From Cymodocea nodosa (Eukaryota > Streptophyta > Magnoliopsida > Alismatales > Cymodoceaceae): a stretch of 64,000 bases of DNA. The notes beneath the pieces were generated by a model. It ran no database searches. It was not told the origin of the DNA and saw only the letters and a list, made by a program, of their open reading frames with translations. The first letter of the stretch is position 1, and each line of letters starts with the position of its first letter. Shown here one piece after another: positions 50,330-61,132 of this stretch. Position numbers and translations under genes: made by a program. The stretch is from assembly GCA_036874045.1 (NCBI GenBank), contig CM072337.1:22728001-22792000 (forward strand), written 5' to 3'.

Positions 50330-50450
50330 TCCCTTTACTTTCTGAACATATACTAACATCTTCAAATTTTTGAAATTTCTCAATCTTTCTTGAACTTTTT
50401 GAACGTACACTAATATCTTCAAATTTTCTAAATTTCTCAAACTTTATCTA
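50330..50450 (+). repeat. Subterminal two-copy repeat of the Harbinger element
   Basis: Two tandem units of about 55 bp share GAAC-TA-ACTAA-ATCTTCAAATTTT and AATTTCTCAA blocks near the 3' end of the element. Subterminal repeats of this kind often serve as transposase or Myb-protein binding sites; that role is inferred. Confidence 0.6.
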
Positions 50451-51047
50451 AATTTCCATTTTTCTCATTTTCCTAAATTTTCCAACACCACTAACACCCC
50501 CCTTAATATGCATTAGTGCAGGACTTTTTTCTTATTGATTTTGAGGCCGTTAGATGAATGTCTCTAATCTCATTGTCATGCTCTTTTGGATTCACTTATT
50601 TATAGAAATGAGTTTTTTAATTTAGTGTAGAAGTTAACTTTAATTTTATATCATCTCTTAAAAAAATTAAATTAGCTTCCCAAGAGTTTTGGAGAATCCA
50701 TTCTGTATAACTTGAAATTTTTAATAATTTCTATACATTGAAAATAGATAACTTCAATTTTAATTTACAATTTTAGAGAATCTCAAGAAGTTAACTTTAA
50801 TTTTACAACTTGCAAAAAAAGAAGGTTAGCTTCCCACGAATTTGAAATTTTCGTTTGCCAAAACAGCTTGAGAATTTTAATAATTCCGTACATCAATTGT
50901 TTAGTTCTAATTCTACCCTCCTTCAATAATTAGCGACAAATTAATTTTTAAAGATAATTACATGGGAGGGTGAAGTGATCATACATAGATTTTTTTTTGT
51001 TTGAATATCATAAGAATGTTGCAAAATTCTTGCTTAGATTAAATACG

Positions 51048-51242
51048 CACCGGTCCTTAATCTAAATGTCATAAAATTCACCATTTTTTGTTAAATCTCA
51101 ATCGTTAATTTTTTAATAAAAAATAATAACAAGTATAACTCCAATCAAATTAAAATGTTAGTACATCATATATTATATTATAGATTAACTAATTATATTT
51201 TAAATTTAAAACAAATTTTTCAAAAATAATTAGGACCGGCCA
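51048..51242. mobile_element. MITE with CCGGTCCT terminal inverted repeats
   Basis: The ends CACCGGTCCTTAATCT and, read in reverse, GGCCGGTCCTAATTAT form imperfect inverted repeats around about 165 bp of AT-rich, non-coding sequence. Related copies occur at 53,447 and 30,240. Confidence 0.6.
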
Positions 51243-52718
51243 CTAGAAAAAAAGAATCCTGACCAGGCATGTAGAAATTTCAATGATAATTTTTTCAGCG
51301 CGTGGTTACGTACGCAGAAATAATATGAGATCGAGAAAAAGAGTAAAGTCATGGAAATTAACTAGCATTTATATATTCGATAAGATTAATTATTGTAAGG
51401 ACAAAAACTTATAATCCATGTAAGAATCTTATAATCGAATAAAAATTCGATTACTTATTTAGATCACGAATAATCTTTTTTTTTTAAATGCTTTCTACGT
51501 TAACTTATTTTTCATCTTTTGCCAATTAGTCCATGTGCAATTATATTCTTTTACACTCGATGTAAAGGTATTTTATTTTTCGAGTAAAAGTATCGAGGTC
51601 TACTAGAAAATTTTTTCCCTTAATATCAAGTTAAAATATAAAATTTTTTAACTTATAACTAATTAGCTACGTGTATAAGTGAAAAAAAAGTATTTTTCTA
51701 TATTAACTTACTTTTGATTTTTTAATTAATCCACGCCAGCGGTATCCCTTCTCGCATCTAAAGGCACGTATATGTAATAAAACAGAAACATTGTCCTCCT
51801 CGATCAAACTTTTAGTTAACGATAAAACCATTTACTTAATATAATCTATCGCTATTTGCAAAAAAAAAGATTCGTTTTGGAGTTCATCTTTATCCATGGG
51901 TATCAAGCGCGCCGCGTCATCCACAAGCTCGGACCAAGCTAGGGACAGGCAACGAAATGCATGCCACGAAATCGATTTGCAGGCGGGACCGGTCCCGTGG
52001 AAGTAGAGCCGCCCATCTTCTTACGTGGTCCATGTTGGCGTCCATCGTCAACTCAGATTTGTGTATTGTTGAAGAAAAATTTCCGTATATTAATTTAAAC
52101 AAGAGAAAAGCGTAAATACAGATATTTATAATATTTTTTATTGTAGTTGTCTAAAACTGATGCATTAAATTTATTTTTGATATATATTATTTTGCTTTCA
52201 TGTGAATTGTAGAACCACGTTTTGCTTTATCACTTTTAATCATACCTATTATTTTTTCCTTGAATTGTATATTTAATATTAAAAAATGATTAGGTACTTA
52301 TTAAAAAAGTTGCAAGTACCTCCACGAAAAAATGGATTTTTTAAATAAAAATGTTACAAGAGAAAACACCTGGCATGTGGTTTTTCTCTTTTTTCAACTT
52401 TCTTCTGCTCAAGCATGCATACAAGTATTCCACGGTTCTGCCACACATACGATATTTTATTTTAATATTTTTCTATACCTGTGATGTTTTTTTAATTAAA
52501 AATTATCTCGCAGTCGCAGATAACATACATAAATTTATTTTAATATTATTTAAAATTTTATTTTAAAATCAATTGATAATAAAAGAACGAGATATCTCGT
52601 TATAAAATTAGGTTCTGTCACGTCATTTTTCCAAATATTTCACTCCAAAGGTTGCAAGCATATTCCATACCATGGTAGCATTAATTTTTAAGTTTTTTTT
52701 TCCCTTTTTTCTAAAAAA

Positions 52719-53078
52719 CAATGATTCTTAAGTTTAAACGTAAGAAAAATACTAACAAATTTTAAGTAATTTAGTTGTCTAATAGAATTTTATACCTCTC
52801 ATCAGAATTTTAAAAAACCGGCCAGTTAAAACATAAAGCAATGATTCTTAAGTTTAAACGTAAGAAAAATACTAACAAATTTTAAGTAATTTAGTTGTCT
52901 AATTGAATTTTATACCTCTCATCAGAATTTTTAAAAACCGGCCAGTTAAAATATAAAGCAATGATTCTTAAGTTTAAACGTAAGAAAAATACTAACAAAT
53001 TTTAAGTAATTTAGTTGTCTAATAGAATTTTATACCTCTCATCAGAATTTTTAAAAACCGGCCAGTAAAAAACATAAA
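52719..53078. repeat. Three-copy 120-bp tandem repeat
   Basis: Units begin CAATGATTCTTAAGTTTAAA at 52719, 52839 and 52959, exactly 120 bp apart, and end with ACCGGCCAGT. Copies differ at only a few positions, so the array is young or homogenised. It has no coding potential. Confidence 0.95.
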
Positions 53079-53446
53079 AAAATAACGACTACAAAAAAGG
53101 ATATTTACTTGCACGTTACAGAAATTTCTCAAATTAATTAGATATAACTAAACGTTACTTAATAAAATTTAATATAATTAGTATACCTTGCAAAACCTTT
53201 TTTCAATGACATAATAAAATTTCAGTTGCATATTTGATAATTCACAATAACATTTAATTTAATATGGAGGATAAATTTTCTCGTTGGTAACTTTTTTAAC
53301 GATAAACATGGGATAACATTTTTACTTTCATTTTCATTCTTTTCTTATAAAAGTATAAATGCACGAAAAGATAGAATTAACCGCGTAGATTTTATCATTC
53401 ATAAGTACAGCAAATACATGATAAAATATTTAATTAAATTAAACGA

Positions 53447-53655
53447 GTGTTGATCCTTAATCTAAATATCTTAAAATTCATCATCAATTTTTACTAAATT
53501 GTAATAATTGATTTTCCAATCAAAAATAAATGTGAATACTACTTTGAGTAAGCTGAAAATTCAACAAATATTAATTTATATATTTGAAATTAAAATAATT
53601 ATATAAATACATTTACATTTTAAAATTAAACTATATATTTTTTAAATTAGAGGTT
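53447..53655. mobile_element. Second copy of the TCCTTAATCTAAAT MITE family
   Basis: It begins GATCCTTAATCTAAATATC and shares TAAAATTCATCA and following AT-rich blocks with the copy at 51,048. The right end is unclear. It sits about 90 bp upstream of the LEA gene TATA box. Confidence 0.5.
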
Positions 53656-53743
53656 GAAAACTTTTCCACCACTGGTGCTGCTGCGAAGGTAGCGGTTTCA
53701 TCGACTTCTTCAGCTGTTGGGTAGCCACTTCCTTGTTCCTTCC

Positions 53744-53751
53744 TATTTAAA
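53744..53751 (+). promoter_or_regulatory. TATA box of the LEA5-like gene
   Basis: TATTTAAA stands about 90 bases before the ATG at 53838, consistent with a short 5' UTR. Confidence 0.6.
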
Positions 53752-53837
53752 AAGGAGGCCCGTTCTCTCAGACAAACAACCACCAAGCGAATCGTTCATC
53801 TTCTGGGCGAGGACCGGAAGGCGGAGAAGAAGGATCG

Positions 53838-54262
53838 ATGGCTCGCCTCTTTGCCACCGCCAACCGCGTCGTTGCAGCTCTCTCGGAGAACACAGCACTG
53901 CTCATCAACAGGTATATATTAATGTAAAATGAACGCTATCCGGTCTTTATTATTACTTTACTGTGTGAAAAAAGGAAGGACGGACCACGGACACGGATTC
54001 ATGCATGGATGATTAACGTTGTGCGTGTGTTCGCTGTAGGCGTGGGTATGCAGCGGCCGCCGCGGCGAGTGAATCTCTGACGGCGGAGAATTCGGCCGTG
54101 ACGATGAACAAGTCGACCGAAGCGTTGGCCAACTCAACGCCGTCGTCGTCTTGGGTGCCGGATCCCGTTACTGGTTACTACAGGCCGGCTAACCACGTCG
54201 ACGAGGTCGACCCTGCGGAGCTAAGGGCGATGTTGCTCTCGTGGAACAAGCCTCGCCACTGA
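53838..54262 (+). CDS. SAG21/LEA5-like protein (LEA_3 family)
   Basis: Two exons, 53838-53911 and 54040-54262, joined in phase 2, give 98 residues. The N-terminus MARLFATANRVVAALSENTA is amphipathic, Arg/Ala-rich and lacks acids until residue 17, as in the mitochondrial presequences of this family. It is followed by RRGYAAAAAA (25-34). The family signature WVPDPVTGYYRP begins at residue 63, then HVDEVDPAELRAMLL. SAG21/LEA5 proteins are small, stress- and senescence-induced, and linked to redox tolerance in mitochondria; the exact activity is unknown. Size, intron position and both signatures agree. No other intact gene lies near it on either side. Confidence 0.93.
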
Positions 54263-54780
54263 TCTGTCTGTGACCGAAGAGCTTTGTGCTAGATTTGGTC
54301 ACCGCTTCTGTACCTCGATTTCCTTTTCGGGAAAATTGTACCGTTTCTTGTGCTAATTTAGTCATTGAGAGAAAGTCTTGGGTTTTTAATTTTCACCTTA
54401 ACCACGTCTACACGAGTAGATTTGAGATTGACACCAAAAGAATCGTTTTGGAACTCGGCCGGGGTTGAAGCCCGAATTATAACAGGAGATTTGAGGGTGC
54501 GTTTAATTTGGAAAGTCAACGCTTTTGGTTCAACTCGGCTAGCCCATCTTTCTTTAGAGAAATCGTTTACCAAGTCACTCCAAATATCGATTTCTGTGCG
54601 TTATCCTGATTATCAACTCTATTAGATTAGTTGCCGAAGTTGGTATTTATCAAAAATATGTTCAGAAATAAGAATCTACTGGGGTACAATCTATGCATTT
54701 GTCATTGCAGTTTTTGTTTTCGTGACCTTTGCGAACAATCTCTAAGTGATTAAGTTTTCTCAACTCTTTGTGCCTTCACC
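54263..54780. other. 3' flank of the LEA5-like gene
   Basis: Contains the 3' UTR of the LEA gene. The short frames here show no motif. It ends where the copia remnant begins. Confidence 0.4.
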
Positions 54781-55380
54781 GATGTTGACTGGGTCGGTCA
54801 TCTTCTTGATCGACGATCCATCTCTGCCTCTTACGTCTTCCTTAGCAATAACTTACTCATGTGGTCCGCCCACAAGCAACCAACAATTTCTAGGTCAAGT
54901 GTCGAGTTCGCGCTTCGTGCTATGTCATCTCCTGTTGTTGATCTTTGATGGGCATGCTATCTTCTTCGTGCGCTATAGATCCCGCTTGAAACTTTGTCAG
55001 TTTTGTACTGCAACAATACTTCTGCTCTTTCTCTTGCACGCAACTCGGTGTTTCATAAGCGATCTCGACATACCGAAGTTGATTACTTCTTCATCCGTGA
55101 ACTTGTTGCTCGTGGTGCTCTTCGGGTCTTCTTCATCCCTTCTTAGGACCAAGTTGAAGACATGTTTATTAAACTCCTTCCATGCCAAAGATTTGATTAC
55201 ATCCTTTTCAAGCTTCCTCTCCGTTCATATGTTTATTGTCACGTCGGTTATTTTGGTTGTTGGTTAGTTTAGGTTGTTTCTGTTTTTTACTTCACGTATA
55301 TATCCGTATATATTGATGTTCGATGTACTCGATGAGATATTTTTTCTCTCTTGAATAAAACACTATTAAAATTAGACCAT
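54781..55380 (+). mobile_element. Ty1/copia RNase H remnant with possible 3' LTR
   Basis: One frame reads DVDWVGHLLDRRSISASYVF, LLMWSAHKQPTISRSS, YCNNTSALSLARNSVFHKRS and RHTEVDYFFIRE, the RNase H domain of a copia element, with stops. The 173-codon open frame at 54746-55267 is a shadow in another frame. The AT-rich stretch after about 55,260, with TATATATCCGTATATA, may be its 3' LTR. Confidence 0.75.
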
Positions 55381-57400
55381 GTGTTTCCCTCTGTCACCCT
55401 TCTTCCGACTTACGGTCCTCTAAATTAACTTGATGTCTGGTCATTTTCCTTCATCTTTCTTTCTTTGAATTAGTCCGCATGAACTCAACCTTTTTTTCAT
55501 AAATAATGCCTCCTCACTCTTTTTTTTGAAGCAACGTCGGTGTCTTCTGTTTCTTTCGTACCATGTATATCCATTGAAAACAAGCACTTCAAGATGGTAT
55601 TCCTTTTCTTCCACGGTGTTCACAAGTCTTTTCAAATGATCGTTCAGCACGCAACGCTCCACCCTCATTACGAGGCAAAAGGAGACGTGTTAAGCATTTA
55701 GATTGGAGTAGACTCATTCGACTCACAATTTTCATTGTTTAATACCAAAGCAAGGTAAGGTGTAGTACGTGTTTGATGTCAATAGACGACCAACAGAACG
55801 ATTCAATATATACGGGGATCTAATTAAGTATATGTTTCGTGATTGAAAGGTACAAGATTGCTATGAAAATTGAATACCCGACTAGTTGTACTTTCTTTCT
55901 TTTTTTAATCAAGGGATTGGCTGTGAGAGTTGGGAGAGAGGAGCCACTTTCAGAACCAAGGGGAACATGTTATTCGAAGATGGTCACTTTCAGAGGTTAA
56001 CTCTAAAAGAAGTGAGTGGAATGGAATGGAATGATCTACGATGGCTGTAAAGAATGTTGCGAAGCTTGATAACCGTTGTAGCATTTTTCCCAACATTACG
56101 TGTGGGGTTCTGGTTCCGTGGTCCCTTTTTGAAATTTCACAAAATAACAAGGCATTTTGGTCATGTAAAACCTCTGGGTGGATTTCGAACAAATGCATGG
56201 AAAGTCATATATCTGAAAATGTGAGAAGTAATATGTGATAATTTTTTTTATGTACATCTGTATCTATAAGTTTAAGAGAAATCACAATTAAAAAAAAATA
56301 CATATAAAAGAATCTTTACTTATTATCCATTGATTTAAAAATAAAATATTTTAAAGTCGGTCATTTGTGTGCGTGTGCATTAGATCGACGAATATAAGGT
56401 GACAGAACGTAAGGATCTACGTGGGGTGGTATAGGTTGGCTGGCCTCCACGTAGATGCATCGTGTTGGTTGGCCTACACGTGGGGCCCACGAAAATCGTC
56501 CGACGTGGAGTGAGAGGTTGTGGACCAAAGGTTCGACGAATTTAGATCATTCGAGTGTTGTTGGTTGATCGGCCACACCATGTATACGTAGATCAATTTA
56601 TTTGAATTTTATAACTTAGTTATCGATATTTTTTACTTCCCACCTAATTTATGATAATAATAATTTTTTGATTTATATTTCATATATCCTTACAACCCTA
56701 TACGTTCCTTTTAATCACCAATAATTCAATTCGGTTGATCTTGATATAAGTTCGTTTGTATACGCTTTTTGTCGAAAAATGAAATACGAGAAATGTTTAA
56801 AATAGTAAGAAATTGAAATAATAGGGTAAGATAAAAAAGAGAGAGTTTTTATGCATATTAGAAAATGACAATAAGCTTGAGGTGTCTGCATACAAAATGA
56901 GATGACAGAAAATAATAATAAGTAAAATTACTTTTAATTTGAAAAGTAATATTTTACATAATATAATATATATTAAAAACATATGTAATATGTCAAATAA
57001 CTTATATACAATATACGTATGTAAAATAACTTATCATCACAAGTATAATACATTACAAGAAATCTTCAATACAATATTACATACTACATATCTATACCTT
57101 GACCCAATAATCCCAAGTTCACGATCAACAATGCATTTATAAACACTATATATTGAAAATACAATAATCTCTATTTATCGCAATAATCATCTCATGTTTA
57201 ATATTAATCAATAATAACATCCCAAAAGAAAGCCCATTTTCTAGAAGAAGCCTCCTTTCAGTGATCAACCTCCTTTGCATCCACCCATTGGGCTACCCTC
57301 CCACACCTCCCACTCCCCTTTCCATCTCACGCTCGTCCCTCAACTGGTCTCCCTCCATCACCTCCTCCTCCTTCAACTCTATCGCCCTTGACCGCATATG
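55381..57400. other. Intergenic region with an ACGTG cluster
   Basis: No gene supported. A GC-rich island at 56,400-56,520 carries several ACGTG motifs (listed separately). A stretch at 55,920-56,240 is of balanced composition but matches nothing I know. About 56,580-57,230 is very AT-rich. Confidence 0.4.
56415..56508. promoter_or_regulatory. Cluster of ACGTG (G-box/ABRE-like) motifs with a hairpin
   Basis: ATCTACGTGG (56415-56424) and CCACGTAGAT (56447-56456) are perfect 10-nt inverted arms. A CACGTG lies at 56477-56482, inside the palindrome-like CGTGGGGCCCACG, and GACGTGG follows near 56,502. ACGTG is the core bound by bZIP and bHLH factors. No gene start is visible close by. Confidence 0.45.
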
Positions 57401-57415
57401 TGTTGAAGACAACTC

Positions 57416-57705
57416 GACTTCTTCGACCAAGAGTGTTCTCACATTGAGGATCACCTCTACCTTGGCAACAATGTCACTGTCTTTGATCATGAATGCCACT
57501 GTCTCCATGGAATCACACACGTCCTCAGCTGTGTTGACTTCTTCGAGCTCTTCTGGCCAATATCAAGTTCATGACTCTCTAGCTCTTAGACACTCCTAGG
57601 CAGGAGGACATCACCACTGTGCTCTACGATGAGTTCGATTACTTCGTGGAGGCCAGAAAGGTGGGGGGAGGAAGGTGCTCGTGCATTACTCAAGAACAAA
57701 GAAAA
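57416..57705 (+). pseudogene. MKP1-like dual-specificity phosphatase gene fragment
   Basis: Three frames in order: DFFDQECSHIEDHLYLGNNV and HGITHVLSCVDFFELF (from 57416), then after a stop and frame change QEDITTVLYDEFDYFVEARK (from 57601), then after another shift KVLVHYSRTKK (57672 on). Plant MAP-kinase phosphatase 1 has the same order: FFDKECSKVADHxYLG, NGITHVLNCVGF, SEDITSILYDVFDYFEDVRE and VFVHCCQGVSRS. The catalytic Cys of HCxxGxxRS is Tyr here (57687-57689) and the rest of the loop is lost. It is a truncated, frameshifted fragment, probably a transposon-captured or retro-copied piece. Confidence 0.72.
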
Positions 57706-58979
57706 ATCGAGGTTTCCAAATTTCTCTCGAGCTTTCGGAAGAGGAGGGGTCCGGAAGGTTGGGAAAACATTTTCTTCATTTTGGGAAATCTTGGAAAATA
57801 TTTTTCCATGATTTTTCATGTGCACAAATGAGTATGACCTTTGAGAAATCTTTTCCCTCATTTTTTTTCCCAAGGTTTCCCACGTGCACAAAATTCCTTT
57901 AGATTTACATGAGGTAGCATATCTCCTCTTGAAGCTTTCACTTACATATCTAAAAATTGTTACGAGATGATGAGCAATTAACATTAGTACATGTACATCA
58001 TTCAAAATTTTAAAGTAGTAAATATGCCGCTAAGTTGGATCTGGAGTTAGAACATGAGGATTCTGGTTAATTTAAAAGTCTTACAAGATTGTGTATTGCC
58101 TAAAATATCTTATTTCTCTATCTGGTTCTTGTTCTTCTTAGCACACCATTAAACTTACTCCCTGACCAAATCACATGATCTCAAGAAACATGCATAATAT
58201 CACAAATGTCAAATGCAAATACAACATCGACCTTCCTCAATTGGTCTTCCTCAACTTCATTGTCAAACCTCTATCTAGTTTTTCTTTGAGTCACGATTTT
58301 GAACCTTTAAATTTGGCACATACGGTCTCTTAACTTTGTCAAAAAAAAGTAACACCACCTTTGATCTGATATGGTCTTTCACCCAAACTTAGCTTACTAC
58401 GTTAAGAAAGTGTTTATATACATTTACCATCAAAAAATGAAACAATGAGAAATAAAAATGTTAGTATATAATAGAAAATATAAGATCATTTGTGTATTAA
58501 AGAAAATTACGAGAAATCTTTTTTGAGGTGTTTATGTAATTGTAAGAAATGACAAAAAATATATTATTTAACAATTTTTAAATAATATTAACTTGAAAAT
58601 AATATTTTAAATAATATAATATATATTAATAATTTATTAAATATAGATGTCATTTTTTTATTATTATTATTTTCTACTCTTCCTTCTCTCTTGTTTTTTA
58701 TATCACTCACCTCCTTCTCTTATTCTTCTCATTTATTATATTTTAATTTTCTTCTTCTTCGTTCGATCTTTCTTTTTTTCACTTTTTTTTTACTCTCTAC
58801 TCTTTTTTACTCGCTTCTTTTTCCTTCTTTTTTTTTCTTCCACCCCTTCTTCTTCATCCCTAAAGGATGTTGCCCCCTTCATTTTCGGACAACAATGGGA
58901 TGGTTGGATGAAACTCTTCTTCATCTGGTCTTGTCCAAGTTGGCATCGTCAACGTTTTCATCATCCTCGACGACCTTTA
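57706..58979. other. Spacer before the second Harbinger element
   Basis: No gene supported. About 58,660-58,860 is a strongly pyrimidine-rich tract on the + strand, mostly T and C. Between 57,706 and 58,640 the sequence is AT-rich with no recognised motif. Confidence 0.45.
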
Positions 58980-59392
58980 GGAGGGGTTAGTGCACACCGG
59001 AATCCATGGAAAAGAAAGTAAAGTTTACACTTTCCTTTTGTAAGTCGTTAGTGTGCATGTCAATTGACGGAAAGGAATTCTACACATTTCCGTCCATATA
59101 TAAGATTCAATTTCCATTTCCGGCGGAAATTTTCCCACCCTCGTGCACACGATTTTCACCCAAGGGCACCCGATTTTCACCCTCTCGCGCACGCACTCAC
59201 CCTCCCTCACGCTCGCCATTGCCGTCGCACTCGCAGTTGTGCTCGTCGTCACGCTTGCCGCTCGCACTCGCCCTCACAGTCGTCGTCGTACTCGCACTGG
59301 CAGTCGCGCTCACTGCTCGCCCTCACTGCTCGCCTTGACGGAAGCCTCCTACGCATAGCACCGTCGAAACCTCCTCACACGGAAACCACCCC

Positions 59393-59511
59393 TACCGTCG
59401 CTGTCGCCTGAAGCCACCGCTGTCACCTGAAGCCCTCGCTGTCGCCTGAAGCCACCGCTGTCACCTGAAGCCCTCGTTGTCGCCTGAAGCTGCCGCTGTC
59501 GCTCGAAGCTG
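59393..59511 (+). repeat. GC-rich 19-bp tandem repeat
   Basis: About six units of the form GCCACCGCTGTCACCTGAA alternate with GCCCTCGCTGTCGCCTGAA, giving a 38-bp higher-order period. The units decay toward the right. No supported coding frame. Confidence 0.75.
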
Positions 59512-60201
59512 TTGTCACCTGTCGTTGCCCACCCAATAGGTTTGGCCTAAAGATACAAATCTTGCACTAATCAAACATATTTATTATAATAAAAGATGAT
59601 CAACTCATAAAGCAAGCTTAACAGAGAGCTCTTGTTCAATAACTCCCATTATTCAAAAAGCAGAGCCATTGTGATTATTCTCTTTCTATTTTCTGTTGTT
59701 GCAATGTTGATCCTTCAAGATAAATGCAACCTTCCAATTTTAGGGCTTAAGCCAAAGGAAGGATACCAGCTAATGTGATGGGGGAAGCTCTTAGGGCTTA
59801 TGCCATAAGGTGGTTGCTGATCTACTGATTTATGACAATCATGCCAGATGGAAATTCTAATGTCATCGTTCCAGTTTACGGTGCTTATTCGTGCTTATAT
59901 TTGTTAAAGAATGTCAGTAGATGTCAAATAATGAACCAAGGATTATTATTTAGAGGATATATAAAAACTTCATGCCTTTCTCTCATTATGCAATTCTTCG
60001 ATTTGAAATTTCACATAGTTCTTGATTCCTTGAAAGTCAATCATACATCCATGAAGACTTTTTTCGTTTTTCTCATATCACAGTGCATCTTCACTAATTA
60101 CCGTAGCATGAAGTCGGTCTTTTAACTCCATCGAATATTTTTATTATTGTTGTTATTCCATATGTTTTATTGTAGTTGTTGAAACTGTGCTTGTGTAGAA
60201 A

Positions 60202-60423
60202 ATGAGTACTCCTGATAAGGAAAGGACAGGTGGAGGTAGAATTTACATTAGTTGGAATGCTGAAGCAGATGCGTATTTCTTAGATATTTTAGCAGAAGTA
60301 TTGAATGAAGGAAATAAGAAAACTCATGATGGAAAAATCAAAGGTAGCACTTAGGATGAAGTAATTAAAAAATACAATACTAGAAAAAACACAAGTATCA
60401 CAAGAAAAAATGTAAAAAGTCGC
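60202..60423 (+). pseudogene. Myb/SANT-like ORF start, degenerate (first copy)
   Basis: From ATG 60202 the frame reads MSTPDKERTGGGRIYISWN, then FLDILAEVLNEGNKKTHDGK and, after a TAG where a Trp codon is expected, DEVIKKYNTRKNTSITRKNV. This is the first half of the Myb/SANT-like domain, close to the copy at 47,515. Similarity ends abruptly near 60,423. Confidence 0.72.
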
Positions 60424-60855
60424 TTAACCTCACGCTTTTCAATCACCCCGTCACTGAGCTCAAGCTCACCAACATCAACTACTACAATGAGCTATTAACA
60501 CTGATTATGTAGTCAATGGGTACGCAAGGTCTTGTCACGTCGGCGCTTGCGTGGTGGTGATGACCATTAGGCAAGACAAATGCGAGGAGAGGTTCACGAG
60601 ACAGATGTAAGGATGACGACAAATTTTGAGAAGTTCGGTGGTCAGGACTTCGCAAGTCGATGGAGGAACTTTCGAATGATTTCCAGTCATTACAAAAGGG
60701 AGTGAGATTGGGGGAAATTTTTTTAAAATTATTTTTATATATATAACAAAAACAAAAACATTTTCCCTCGATAAATGATTTGTGTTTCTTAGAAATGTCA
60801 AAAAAGGTAGTATTGGAAATTAATTTCTCAATATTTGTATGTTTGTACACTTTGA

Positions 60856-60953
60856 AAATCTTAAGAAAGTATTTCTTAAGATTTCTCCAATATAAATAAT
60901 TTGTTAGGAGATGATTTCTCAATCCTCCATTGTAAAGTCAAGAAATCATCTCC
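60856..60953. repeat. Two adjacent perfect inverted repeats
   Basis: AAATCTTAAGAAA and TTTCTTAAGATTT (60856-60884) have a 3-nt loop. GGAGATGATTTCT and AGAAATCATCTCC (60907-60953) have a 21-nt loop. They may be ends of a small nested element. Confidence 0.8.
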
Positions 60954-60977
60954 AAAAAAACCATATCTCCGTCTCTC

Positions 60978-61132
60978 ACGACCCCGACGTCAATCCTTGC
61001 GACCTTGATGTCGACGCTTGCGACTCCAAAGCTAACACTCGTGACCTTAAAGTCGACACTCGTGATCCTGACATCAATGCTCGCGACCCTAATGCTTGCA
61101 ACCCCAACTTTGACGATGCTCGCGACCCCGAC
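60978..61132 (+). repeat. 21-bp tandem repeat, about six units
   Basis: Units such as GCGACCTTGATGTCGACGCTT repeat at 60999, 61020, 61041 and 61062, with irregular units on both sides. In one frame they encode seven-residue Asp-rich repeats, but no gene around them is supported. Confidence 0.8.

Larger units (their letters stand above)
45967..50502 (+). mobile_element. PIF/Harbinger-type DNA transposon with TTA target duplication
   Basis: The element is bounded by TTA at 45964-45966 and 50503-50505, the target duplication of the superfamily. Its ends are imperfect inverted repeats: 5' GGGGAGGTTAGTGTAGG, and the 3' end read in reverse GGGGGGTGTTAGTGGTG. Inside, in the usual order, are a Myb/SANT-like DNA-binding ORF and a DDE transposase, both decayed. 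A cytosine-rich, non-coding stretch of about 350 bp follows the 5' subterminal region. Size is 4536 bp. Stops in both genes make it non-autonomous today. Its left end is 214 bp upstream of the FANCI start codon. Confidence 0.88.
50506..53743. other. Intergenic region from the Harbinger element to the LEA gene
   Basis: AT-rich DNA with no gene I can support. It holds a MITE (51,048-51,242), a three-copy 120-bp repeat (52,719-53,078) and a second MITE-family copy (53,447-53,655), each listed separately. The frames at 51917-52102 and 52351-52566 match no known family. Confidence 0.5.

Noticed and set aside
54746..55267. 173-codon open frame with hydrophobic stretches after the LEA gene
   Set aside because: It is another frame of a copia RNase H remnant; the true frame shows the RNase H motifs with stops.
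58647..59021. 124-codon Phe/Leu/Ser-rich frame
   Set aside because: It is the translation of a pyrimidine tract; low complexity and no motif.
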